Shown in pieces: positions 18,689 through 26,122 of a stretch of 64,000 nt of DNA. Under the pieces are notes generated by a model. It ran no database searches. It was not told the DNA's origin and worked only from the letters and a program-made list of their open reading frames with translations. Each line of letters opens with the position of its first letter. Within the stretch, counting starts at the first letter, position 1. The stretch spans positions 3,253,501 to 3,317,500 of the forward strand of contig NC_008576.1 of assembly GCF_000014865.1 (NCBI RefSeq), written 5' to 3'. The translations under genes were made by a program, and so were the position numbers. This stretch comes from Magnetococcus marinus MC-1 (lineage in GTDB: Bacteria > Pseudomonadota > Magnetococcia > Magnetococcales > Magnetococcaceae).

Positions 18689-18995
18689 TGGCTACAACCC
18701 TCTTCCCCTCAATATTAAGGACGAGTTAACCCACGCCCGACTGAAGCCGGGCTTTAGTGAGGCCTATGATGCTTTGGAAGATGAGTTCCAGGCTTTACGA
18801 ACCTTCCTGTCGGCCCGCAAGGAAGCAGGGCTTACCCAGGAAGAGATTGCCAAACGAATGGGCACCACCAAAAGTGCCGTATCCCGTCTGGAATCTTCCC
18901 TGGGCGATCATAAACACTCTCCATCTATTGCCACTCTGCGTAAATATGCCAAAGCGGTTGGCTGTAAGTTGGAGATCAAGCTGGTTCCTCAGTAA
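18681..18995 (+). CDS. higA: HigA-type XRE antitoxin
   Basis: 104 residues with a helix-turn-helix of XRE type: LTQEEIAKRMGTTKSAVSRLES, then a GDHKHSPSIATLRKYAKAVGCKLEIKLV tail, the standard architecture of HigA partners. It neutralises the upstream toxin and should repress the operon at the inverted repeat 18333-18356. Toxin before antitoxin is the HigBA order. Its stop touches the stop of the frameshifted tail chaperone from the other strand (18996). Confidence 0.9.
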   Translation: MADGYNPLPLNIKDELTHARLKPGFSEAYDALEDEFQALRTFLSARKEAGLTQEEIAKRMGTTKSAVSRLESSLGDHKHSPSIATLRKYAKAVGCKLEIKLVPQ

Positions 18996-19462
18996 TTACG
19001 GCTTCTCGTTAAGGCTGTTTTCGAAGGAGAGTGCATCCAGGAACATCTCCCAGGTGTAATCCATCACACCGGGGTGTCCGAGTTTGATGAGGGTGAAGAT
19101 GGCCCGCTTGAACTGTCCGACCCTTCGTTGGAGGTCGTCAGCATCTGGTTCAGCCGCTTCCCGGCCTCCTCCAGACGCTGGCAGGCGGCGAAAAAATGGG
19201 GGTTCTCCTCCTTGATCGCCGCGATGATGGTCTCCAACACCTCCGGTTCCATCGCTTGGATCTGCTCTGTGGTCAGATCGCTGAAGGTGAGGATATCTTG
19301 GATGGTGACCTCTTCAAAAAGCACGTTCCCCACCCAGTCAGGCTCTGCGGTCTGTGCGTTAACTGCTTTGTTGAAGAACTCGTAGATCTCACCCACGGTA
19401 AACTTGCGCACATGGTAGGTGAGATCCCCTGCTGTCTTGGCAATCAGACGTCCCACGGCCAT
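18996..19462 (-). CDS. Tail assembly chaperone, -1 frameshift product (gpGT-like)
   Basis: A T_TTT_TTC slippery heptamer at 19190-19196 is in frame with the upstream chaperone. After a -1 slip, an open frame of 64 codons continues to a stop at 18996-18998. The extension contains RRVGQFKRAIFTLIKLGH and WEMFLDALSFENSLNEKP. These look like real, evolved protein, unlike the other frame. Siphophages make a short and a long tail chaperone this way (lambda G and GT). Product about 156 residues; the short form is annotated separately. Confidence 0.78.
19064..19462 (-). CDS. Tail assembly chaperone, short form (gpG-like)
   Basis: 132 residues starting MAVGRLIAKTAGDLTYHVRKFTVGEIYEFF, with an FNKAV / ILTFSDLTTEQIQAM helix set typical of phage tail chaperones (Phage_TAC type), and a Ser-rich C-terminus. 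It sits directly downstream of the tail tube gene and overlaps it. The reading frame carries the T_TTT_TTC slippery site at codons ending near 19190. Chosen ATG at 19462 overlaps the tail tube stop; one codon upstream (19465) is an equal alternative. Confidence 0.82.
   Translation of the reverse strand: MAVGRLIAKTAGDLTYHVRKFTVGEIYEFFNKAVNAQTAEPDWVGNVLFEEVTIQDILTFSDLTTEQIQAMEPEVLETIIAAIKEENPHFFAACQRLEEAGKRLNQMLTTSNEGSDSSSGPSSPSSNSDTPV
19190..19196 (-). promoter_or_regulatory. Programmed -1 ribosomal frameshift site
   Basis: On the minus strand the heptamer reads T TTT TTC in the frame CAT-TTT-TTC of the tail chaperone. The X-XXY-YYZ rule for simultaneous slippage is met. The -1 frame is open for 64 codons past it. 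Confidence 0.75.
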
Positions 19463-20202
19463 CACCCTTCAATCTGCATCAGTTTGAAGAATTGGGACAC
19501 ACCTGCACCGGTCTTTGAGTCGTCTTTGAGCACATCCATGGAAAACTCAATGTTCCCAAAGTCATCAGTGACCAACCCCAGCGAGGATGGGGTGTTTTTC
19601 ACCCGGTAGACATCCAGTACCACCGGCTTACCATCAAAAGCCTGGTTAAAGCCATCAAAGGAGAGCCGATATTCTTTCCCTGCATTGAGGATTGCCTCAA
19701 CCGTGGCCGAGGAGGCATGGGTGTAGGTCATGAGCACCGTATCTCCATCCACCACATTTTCAGCGGCCTCTAGAATCCGAACCCCACCCCCTTTGACCTC
19801 ATAGTCAGTACCCTCGACCAGGGGTGTACCGCTATTGGTGAGGGAGACGGCAGAGAGATCCACCCCCTCTTTGGCCCGGAGATACCCACCCCGATAGGCT
19901 ACATGGGATTCATCGGTGACGGTGCCTCCCGCAATGGATCCCGACTCACCAAAGGTAGCCATGGCCAGGGATTCGGTATCAAAGCCATGGGCCGTAATCA
20001 CCAACTGCACATCGGTGATGAGGGAGACGGTGTCGGCGGTGCCCCCACCTGGGGTGGAGTAGTTTTTCAGGGTTTTTTTCTCCTCCGAAAAAGACAGCTC
20101 GACTTTGGAAGCCTCGCCCAGAAAGCGCATGCCTGCGCCGCCACCAAAGGGGCCGATGAAGCATTCCCCACCGCCGATAAGGGTATGTGTTTTTTTGCCC
20201 AC
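19462..20202 (-). CDS. Major tail tube protein
   Basis: 246 residues beginning MGKKTHTLIGGGECFIGPFGGG and continuing with LEASKVELSFSEEKKTLKNYSTPGGG, the typical signature of phage tail tube proteins of the large-beta-barrel kind. Ends with SQFFKLMQIEG. It lies between the tail terminator and the chaperones, the canonical order. The beta-rich domain forms hexameric rings of the tail tube. Starts six bases after the terminator gene's stop. Confidence 0.82.
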   Translation of the reverse strand: MGKKTHTLIGGGECFIGPFGGGAGMRFLGEASKVELSFSEEKKTLKNYSTPGGGTADTVSLITDVQLVITAHGFDTESLAMATFGESGSIAGGTVTDESHVAYRGGYLRAKEGVDLSAVSLTNSGTPLVEGTDYEVKGGGVRILEAAENVVDGDTVLMTYTHASSATVEAILNAGKEYRLSFDGFNQAFDGKPVVLDVYRVKNTPSSLGLVTDDFGNIEFSMDVLKDDSKTGAGVSQFFKLMQIEG

Positions 20203-20207
20203 AGTCT

Positions 20208-20618
20208 TTACTCCGTTGTTTTGAATAGAAACGATGTCTCAAACGCCAACGGAAAATAGAAGATCCCATTGGGTGAGTAATCTGGTGAATAAGCCGAAGC
20301 TGTCCGCTGAAGCGGTTTGAAGAGGGTTCTATCCGGAGTCCAGCCCACCACCGCAGTGATCACCCGGCTGATCAGTGCCCCGGCATCACTCTCGGAATCC
20401 CGCACTACCACCAGACAGAGCCAGGTCTGTTCAACCTTCTGCTGATTGCCCTGAATGGGCCCCGGCTTGTCCTCTTCCAGAAAGATAATCACCGTAGGGG
20501 GTAATTCTGCCTCTTCATGGATCACCGGCATGCCCCAGGATGAGAGCACGCGGATTTCCTCAAGCTGATCCTTCAACCGCTGAACGATCAGCCCTTCAAC
20601 CTGCAAATAATTTTGCAC
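20208..20618 (-). CDS. Tail terminator / Gp37-like minor tail protein
   Basis: 136 residues with FLEEDKPGPIQGNQQKVEQTWLCLVVVRD and TLFKPLQRTASAYSPDYSPNGIFYFPLAFETSF. The QxVEQ..hydrophobic strand and the C-terminal Y-x-PLxFE-T pattern fit the gp37/DUF1834-type tail terminators of Mu-like and lambda-like phages, which cap the tail tube and couple it to the head. Located just before the tail tube gene, as expected. Confidence 0.65.
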   Translation of the reverse strand: MQNYLQVEGLIVQRLKDQLEEIRVLSSWGMPVIHEEAELPPTVIIFLEEDKPGPIQGNQQKVEQTWLCLVVVRDSESDAGALISRVITAVVGWTPDRTLFKPLQRTASAYSPDYSPNGIFYFPLAFETSFLFKTTE

Positions 20619-20619
20619 C

Positions 20620-20991
20620 TCAGATCCTTATTAGCGGGGGAAGAACAGAGATCAGCGGTGGCTTACATGCCCCTATGCTGGGGGTCGCAGTACCCACGTC
20701 ACCCGAGCAATCACTGGGGCCAAACCGATGGGGAAAGGCTGGGGTGATCTGGGTCAGCACCTGACAGTGACTGGCCGGTGGAATAGGTACGTTAAGCAGA
20801 CTGATCAGGGGGATACCTGACGGATAGGCGATACTGGAGGTTGCCCTTGGCTCCAGACGGCCTCCCATATAGGAGATGCCATGGTCCAGAAGTGCCGCAT
20901 GGCTGCCGTATCGCTCCAGAACACCACCCACAGATGGGAGAGACCAACAGGCCCCATCCAGGGCAAAACCGGGATCATTCAGATCAGCCAT
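20620..20991 (-). CDS. Phage head-tail region protein, unknown (123 aa)
   Basis: Product begins MADLNDPGFALDGACWSLP and has no recognised domain; Pro/Gly/Ser-rich, with no transmembrane helix. It lies two bases after the 305-residue protein and one base before the terminator gene, in the tail-connector block. I cannot assign a function. Confidence 0.45.
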   Translation of the reverse strand: MADLNDPGFALDGACWSLPSVGGVLERYGSHAALLDHGISYMGGRLEPRATSSIAYPSGIPLISLLNVPIPPASHCQVLTQITPAFPHRFGPSDCSGDVGTATPSIGACKPPLISVLPPLIRI

Positions 20992-20993
20992 GA

Positions 20994-21911
20994 TCAGCCC
21001 TTACGAATGATCATGGATTCGGTGGGTCCGTTGGTCTGCACCACCGAGTACTGCTTGCCATCCATGGAGAGCACATCGTGGGTTGCCGCCATATTGTCGG
21101 GGATCACCCAGATATCGCACAGCGAGGAGATCTCACCGTACATCAGGGGCATATGGTTAACGTTGTGGCCCATCAAAGGCCAGGCTGGGATGGTGGAACC
21201 ACCGGCACCATCCGGTACCTTCTGGTCACTGCCCGAAGGCATGGCCAATGTTGAGAAACAGACCGTTCCAGCGGTTAGTGACGCTGATGTGCCTGTGACA
21301 GGGGTCTCGTCTTTCTGCATCTGTCGGGGTGAATAACCCAAAGTGCCATACATGGCATATCCGAGGTTGCACCACAGAAACGGCGGCCACCCGGCGGCCG
21401 GGGTATCCCAGGGCAAGTATCGGGTTCGTTCCACAATACCGGATGGACCAGGTTTGATGGTACTGGCCCACCCTGCTGCCGTCTGGCTGGCAAACATGAC
21501 AAACCGTGCTGAGGCCCAGATATAAAGCGACCCCCCATTGCTCGTATCGATGCGTTGGTTGTAGCTGGTGCTGTCACTGGTGCTCGCCATATTGGTCCCA
21601 GCGTGACCCGTTGCATCCCATACTTCATACACCTTGGGAAACAGATAGCCGGTGGTGTTCAGATCCACACACAGATATTTGAAGGCGCTGGCATCATCCG
21701 CCAGCGGGGCCTTCAGACACTGCATGTTGGTTCCGGCGCTGGCATCATGCAGGGTCCATCCGGCGGCCACCTGAGAGATAACCTGGGTAGAGGCCTGGTT
21801 GCAGGATGCCGACAACGTCGCTTTATCGGTGGTGCCGGTCAGCAGCGCAACAATATCCGACAGCATGTTGCTGATGCTGGCTCCAGCGTTGTAATCATAA
21901 CGTGCGTACAC
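20994..21911 (-). CDS. Phage structural protein, unknown (305 aa)
   Basis: 305 residues, starting MYARYDYNAGASISNMLSDIVALLTGTT, with a beta-rich body (VYEVWDATGHAGTNM, LYIWASARFVMFASQ) and a C-terminal strand-rich end. The initial segment and length suit a virion surface or tail-shaft protein of Mu-like or related prophages. It lies between the connector genes and the terminator. Function unassigned. Confidence 0.5.
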   Translation of the reverse strand: MYARYDYNAGASISNMLSDIVALLTGTTDKATLSASCNQASTQVISQVAAGWTLHDASAGTNMQCLKAPLADDASAFKYLCVDLNTTGYLFPKVYEVWDATGHAGTNMASTSDSTSYNQRIDTSNGGSLYIWASARFVMFASQTAAGWASTIKPGPSGIVERTRYLPWDTPAAGWPPFLWCNLGYAMYGTLGYSPRQMQKDETPVTGTSASLTAGTVCFSTLAMPSGSDQKVPDGAGGSTIPAWPLMGHNVNHMPLMYGEISSLCDIWVIPDNMAATHDVLSMDGKQYSVVQTNGPTESMIIRKG

Positions 21912-21922
21912 GACGGTTGCTC

Positions 21923-22183
21923 CTATCGATAGTCATAGGATCCACGCAGATCCCAGCGCTTGTTAAACTTGGTGGAGCCTTCGGCAAACAGGATGGAGAC
22001 CGGATTGCCCCCCTCATAGGCGATGCGCCGGACAAACCATGCATCATCAGCATCCAGGGCCCCTGGATTGGCCTGCCCGATGTATTCAGGGTTGCCATCC
22101 AGGTCATAGGCAATACGGCGGATGAGCAGACTCTCCGCCTCATGCACCAGTTCGGGAAACACCTTCTTAAACAGAGACACCAT
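21923..22183 (-). CDS. Head-tail connector region protein (86 aa)
   Basis: The ATG at 22183 shares TAATG with the preceding stop. The protein (VSLFKKVFPELVHEAESLLIRRIAYD..) is short and has two similar RRIAY segments, RRIAYDLDG and RRIAYEGG, about 32 residues apart, hinting at an internal duplication. A GTG one codon later has better ribosome-site spacing and is an alternative start. Probable connector or completion factor by position; no family named. Confidence 0.5.
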   Translation of the reverse strand: MVSLFKKVFPELVHEAESLLIRRIAYDLDGNPEYIGQANPGALDADDAWFVRRIAYEGGNPVSILFAEGSTKFNKRWDLRGSYDYR

Positions 22184-22500
22184 TACCTCCGAAGAATCAG
22201 CGCCAACCAACCATCCCCATGGGGTTGCACATCCATGACGCGGTAGTTGATCCCACCGACCGCCACCCCATCACCCACCGCAGGACGTGTGGCAAAGTCG
22301 GCCTCTCGCCCCTCAATGACCGGTCGATAGCTCTGCACCGGCACCCCAACGGCATCGATGGTGGTGATCTCACGGCTGGAATCAAAAATGGCGGAGAGCT
22401 CAGATGGCTCCCCGCCAGCGGGGGTGTGGATGATGGCTTGGCCAAAGACCTCGATACAGGCTGCATTGAGACCATTCAGCCCGTCATCCCAGGTGGCCAT
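22183..22500 (-). CDS. Head-tail attachment protein, gpFII-like
   Basis: 105 residues read from the ATG at 22500. The fold pattern, with ATRPAVGDGVAVGGINYRVMDVQPHGDGWLALILRR, is the classic end of phage head-tail joining proteins of the gpFII/Phage_attach type: a conserved GDxVxxxGxxYxVxxVxPDGxGxxxLxL stretch. It follows the capsid gene by two bases, as FII does E in lambda. It occupies the interface between portal/connector and tail. Confidence 0.72.
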   Translation of the reverse strand: MATWDDGLNGLNAACIEVFGQAIIHTPAGGEPSELSAIFDSSREITTIDAVGVPVQSYRPVIEGREADFATRPAVGDGVAVGGINYRVMDVQPHGDGWLALILRR

Positions 22501-22502
22501 GA

Positions 22503-23516
22503 TCAGCTGGCGGTCAGTTTGACCAGCACGCCAGGGCGGTGGCACATGGGCAGGGGGTTGGACTGGGTGTGCAGGTCGGTGCCCCGTTCAAACTTACGGG
22601 GCTCCTGCTTGGCATAGAGCGGCTGCCCCAGGGTGTTAACCGACTCATTGAAGTCAGCCGGGGCAAAATAGGTACAGAATGTCTGGCTGGTCCCTGTAGG
22701 AAACGCATGCCCCTCCCCTGCAGCGATAAAGCGCCGCACGGCACCACCGGGATCCGTCGCTTGGCCCCGATACTCTTCGAATATAACGCCTCCAAACTCA
22801 AACCCATGGCGCATGTCACTACGCAACATCAGCCCCTGCTGCCAAAGCTGATAGGCGCTTTCGACGCGGGCATGGCCGGTCAGGGCATCCATAAACTCTG
22901 GAGAAACCAGCACATGGATCCCGGTCATGAATTCCCCCCGGAGGTTATCCTCCAGATAGCGTTTCAGCTCCAGGCATTTGGCCTTCACATCGGTGGTAGC
23001 GTCATCCAATTCAAAGTTGATGGTTTTAGGGCTGATTTGGAACTCATCAAAGAGGTTGTAGATTACCGAGCCATCGGCATCGAGTATCTCTCCCTTCAAA
23101 GCCCCCATACGCAGGTGCTCAAGAGTGATGGCATGTTTATCCCGCATGGATTGCAGATGCATGGCCAGCACATCGGAGACCGCCTCAAGCTCCCCTTCAC
23201 TGCCGAAGGCACGCACCCCGGCAATCTCTTCAGGGAGCACCACATCATCATGGGGGATATGGGGAATAACAAAGGAGCGGATACGCCGTTTTCCGCGCTT
23301 ACCGGTACTTCCAGGGGATCCTACTGCTGCGGTAGGCAGCAGGGAGAGCACCCCATTGCGCTCCTCAATGGCGATCTGGCGCAGTCGGACCGGTTTGGAA
23401 GGCATCAGATTGAGGCCCTCAAGCTTACCGTAGCGGTTGGGCAGAATATTGATGGCCGCTGTCAGAGCTACCGCCCCGAAAGCGTCATTATTGAATGGAT
23501 TTGCGGCAAGAGCCAT
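22503..23516 (-). CDS. Major capsid protein, lambda gpE type
   Basis: 337 residues read from the ATG at 23516, which has GGGAG seven bases upstream; two extra in-frame codons could start at 23522. The order ILPNRYGKLEGLNL, IEERNGVLSLLPT, then RGKRRIRSFVIPHIPHDDVVLPEEIAGVRAFG is the hallmark of the lambda gpE family (PF03864). The protein forms the icosahedral HK97-fold shell. Directly downstream of the gpD-like decoration gene, in the lambda order D-E-FII. Confidence 0.93.
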   Translation of the reverse strand: MALAANPFNNDAFGAVALTAAINILPNRYGKLEGLNLMPSKPVRLRQIAIEERNGVLSLLPTAAVGSPGSTGKRGKRRIRSFVIPHIPHDDVVLPEEIAGVRAFGSEGELEAVSDVLAMHLQSMRDKHAITLEHLRMGALKGEILDADGSVIYNLFDEFQISPKTINFELDDATTDVKAKCLELKRYLEDNLRGEFMTGIHVLVSPEFMDALTGHARVESAYQLWQQGLMLRSDMRHGFEFGGVIFEEYRGQATDPGGAVRRFIAAGEGHAFPTGTSQTFCTYFAPADFNESVNTLGQPLYAKQEPRKFERGTDLHTQSNPLPMCHRPGVLVKLTAS

Positions 23517-23518
23517 AA

Positions 23519-24184
23519 TCATACTCCCAAACGGATAAGGATGCCCCGGGCCTCAAGGGCCGCCGTGGCTCCCAGTTTCTGTGTTTCATTGATGGATTCA
23601 GGCCAGACCACAGCATGGTCAGCCAGAATGGCATGGCGAAGGATGGCCACCTCTGGGGTATCCTGGCCTACAGAGGCCACTACCCGCTGAGCGATGATGC
23701 CGATAGGATCAGCAGAGCCATCCACCGCTGTGGGGTCCATGGCCACTACGTTGCTATCCCCGGTGACCAGCACGGTGAAGTGATCCCCCACCACAAAGTC
23801 AGTGGTTCCATCATCTATGGTGAATTTCAGGTGAGAGGTGTCATAGGCCATCCCCACCGTCACATCGGGCAGGCGGTGACCATTGGGATCCACTACCTGA
23901 AAGGTGCCGCTGTCGGCGCTGGCGATGATGCAAGTGAGGCTGTAGACACCGGGTACGGCCTGGGATCCCAGGGTAACGGTCCCGATGGTACCATCCCCGG
24001 AGTTACCCGCATCGGCCGCAGCGGCTACCTCGGATTTGGTACGGCGACCAATCACGGTGCCCACAGGCAGCACCCGTTCGGTACCCACCCCACCCAGCAC
24101 GGTGACGGTCTCTCGGGAATAAAGGTTGGGGGCTTCAAACTTGAGCACATCCCCAAGATTGTTGGCTTGTTGAATCGCAGGCAT
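23519..24184 (-). CDS. Head decoration protein, gpD-like
   Basis: 221 residues. The first third (FEAPNLYSRETVTVLGGVGTERVLPVGTVIG) matches the lambda D/HDPD pattern, and the C-terminal part (AVVWPESINETQKLGATAALEARGILIRLGV) is its typical end. A middle insertion of about 90 residues contains GVYSLTCIIASADSGTFQV and a FVVGDHFTVLVTG strand pair, making this a long D protein with an extra beta domain. Such domains in other phages stabilise shells or display sugar-binding. Located between protease and capsid gene, as in lambda. Confidence 0.85.
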   Translation of the reverse strand: MPAIQQANNLGDVLKFEAPNLYSRETVTVLGGVGTERVLPVGTVIGRRTKSEVAAAADAGNSGDGTIGTVTLGSQAVPGVYSLTCIIASADSGTFQVVDPNGHRLPDVTVGMAYDTSHLKFTIDDGTTDFVVGDHFTVLVTGDSNVVAMDPTAVDGSADPIGIIAQRVVASVGQDTPEVAILRHAILADHAVVWPESINETQKLGATAALEARGILIRLGV

Positions 24185-24198
24185 GGTTGACTACCTCC

Positions 24199-25503
24199 TT
24201 ATTGACCGGCGAGTTTGCGGCAGGAGGCCACAACCGGGTTGGTTTCAAGACTCTGTCTGGGCTGCATACGGGTGCCATCACCAGGCATCACCTCGGAGTG
24301 GATCTCCTCAGCATCGGCCCGTTTGGCCAGTAGCTCTTTGCGCACCGCTTCGGCAGATTGGCCTTCGGCGATATAACCGCCAGCCAGATCAGGCATCCCA
24401 GCAAGAGCACACAGATCGACAATGGCCTGAGCCTCATTGCGCATCTGTTGGCCATGCTCGGCACGGACCTTGTCTAGGTCCACAACGTTGGATACCGCAG
24501 ATTGGTCAGTCAAATCCGACATTATGTCGGATTTGGCGTGAAGGTCAGGTTGGGATTGTCGTGACGTGACAACAGATGTTTCAGCCGCCGGATTTTCTTC
24601 CATGGGCATGGTTTCCTCCATATACACAGGTTCCCGCGGCAGTGCCGCTCGGTGAGAATGGGTCTTTTTGGACGCATCAATAGTTATTGACAGGCCAGCC
24701 AGGGCATCCCGGATGGTGCCAACCTGGTCAGCCAGACCAACCCGGATTGCCTTGTCGCCAAAGAACAGGCCTGCCTCGGTGGCACGCACCGCCGATTCAT
24801 GCATCTTGCGACCTGCCGCCACGGCGGCGACGAACATACCGTAGAGCCGATCTACCTCCAGTTGCAGGTTAGTCCGGGCCTCTAGAGAGAGAGGGGCGTG
24901 GGTGGAAAAGTCATTTTTCCGGGCTCCGGCAAACACCGTGGTGTAGCTACGCCCCTCTTTGGCATCCTTCTCCGACTCATCCACATGAACAGCTATGACG
25001 CCGATGGAGCCCACCCCCGCAGTCTGGGGCACGATGATCCGATGAGCCTGGGAGGCGATAAGATAGGCAGCAGAGAAAGCGTCATCGGCCAGCGCCCAGA
25101 TGGGCTTGCCCTGCCCCGCTTCACTGATCATGTCGGCCAGATCGAACACGCCCCCAACCTCACCACCAGGGGAGTCGATATCCATTAGGATTGCTCGCAC
25201 GGCTGGGTCGGTGGCGGCATCCAGCAGTTTTTCTTCAATGGATGCGTAGGACATGAGCCCCGAAGCAGCCTCGACGGCCCCCACCCGTTTCACCAGGGTG
25301 CCGTGGATGGGCACGATGGCGATTCCATTAGGCGTGACCATCAAATCAGAGCTGTAATTTTTGGGCTCAAAGCCGCTGGGCATGGCCGTTGGTTCCAGGC
25401 CGACGCGGGGACCGATCACCGAGAGGATGGTCTCCAAGCGGGCGCGATCGACCATAAGCGGCGTCCCGAGGATTCGGGATGCCAGTTGAGGTAACTGATT
25501 CAC
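24199..25503 (-). CDS. Prohead protease, S49 (lambda gpC-like) with scaffold tail
   Basis: 434 residues. The S49 domain (residues 60-260) shows IAIVPIHGTLVKR, the oxyanion strand ILMDIDSPGGEVGG (107-118), and the nucleophile Ser144 in ADDAFSAAYLIAS. A conserved Lys follows in the segment FAGARKNDFSTH. The last 150 residues are acidic and helical (MPMEENPAAE to LLAKRADAEEIHS), resembling the Nu3 scaffold; an internal start such as the methionine of MSDLTDQSAV could give a separate scaffold as in lambda. It cuts scaffold and portal during head maturation. A divergent DinJ/YafQ pair stands upstream. Confidence 0.9.
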   Translation of the reverse strand: MNQLPQLASRILGTPLMVDRARLETILSVIGPRVGLEPTAMPSGFEPKNYSSDLMVTPNGIAIVPIHGTLVKRVGAVEAASGLMSYASIEEKLLDAATDPAVRAILMDIDSPGGEVGGVFDLADMISEAGQGKPIWALADDAFSAAYLIASQAHRIIVPQTAGVGSIGVIAVHVDESEKDAKEGRSYTTVFAGARKNDFSTHAPLSLEARTNLQLEVDRLYGMFVAAVAAGRKMHESAVRATEAGLFFGDKAIRVGLADQVGTIRDALAGLSITIDASKKTHSHRAALPREPVYMEETMPMEENPAAETSVVTSRQSQPDLHAKSDIMSDLTDQSAVSNVVDLDKVRAEHGQQMRNEAQAIVDLCALAGMPDLAGGYIAEGQSAEAVRKELLAKRADAEEIHSEVMPGDGTRMQPRQSLETNPVVASCRKLAGQ

Positions 25504-25586
25504 AACATGCTCCTCAAAGAGATGATTATGGATTCATGTGGCTCATATGGGGTACAATGAAACCTCTAAACCAGTGGAGGAGACCA

Positions 25587-25844
25587 ATGGCTAAAACAGA
25601 GATGATTCGGGCCCGTGTAGAACTGGAAACAAAGCAGGCCGCTGAAGACATTTTCAGGACACTTGGTATTTCAGCTTCCGAGGCGATCACGATGTTCTAT
25701 CGCCAAGTAGCGCTGCACCATGGCATACCCTTCGAGGTAAAAATTCCCAATACAGAAACGATTGAGGCGCTAAATCAGGCCCGTAAAGGTGAAGCCCTCA
25801 CCACCTGGAACTCAGTAGATGAGCTAATGAAGAGCGTTGAATGA
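25587..25844 (+). CDS. dinJ: DinJ/RelB-family antitoxin
   Basis: 85 residues (MAKTEMIRARVELETKQAAEDIFRTLG). A ribbon-helix-helix start is followed by GISASEAITMFYRQVALHHGIPFEVKIPN, the highly conserved DinJ core. The ATG at 25587 follows GGAGGAG well. A TACAAT -10-like hexamer is at about 25552, without a clear -35. Overlaps the toxin gene by four bases. Plus strand, against the head operon, so a self-contained insertion between protease and portal genes. Confidence 0.92.
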   Translation: MAKTEMIRARVELETKQAAEDIFRTLGISASEAITMFYRQVALHHGIPFEVKIPNTETIEALNQARKGEALTTWNSVDELMKSVE

Positions 25845-26117
25845 GCAGGATCATCCAGACCACAAAGGCCTTTGAGAAAGATCTCAAGAAAGCTAAAAAA
25901 CGCGGCAAGGATCTGGGTAAGCTTAAATCCGTCATTGATACGTTGGCTTCTGGAGAACCCCTTGCCAGCAGATTTCGTCCCCCACCGTCTGACGGGCAAT
26001 TGGGACGGATGCTGGGAGTGTCATATTGAATCTGATTGGCTACTGATCTGGGTGGATGAGCAAGAAGAAACCATTATCCTGACTCGACTTGGAACACACT
26101 CTGACCTCTTTGGCTGA
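25841..26117 (+). pseudogene. yafQ: YafQ-type toxin, frameshifted
   Basis: The first 40 codons (MSRIIQTTKAFEKDLKKAKKRGKDLGKLK) read in one frame and the rest in the next: DFVPHRLTGNWDGCWECHIESDWLLIW and the end TRLGTHSDLFG, which is the classic YafQ active-site half with catalytic His and Phe. A run of four C at 25958-25961 gives the break; three Cs would restore one 92-residue frame. Either a disabling mutation, a sequencing slip, or a slippery tract. The antitoxin is intact. Confidence 0.85.
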
Positions 26118-26122
26118 GGCGT

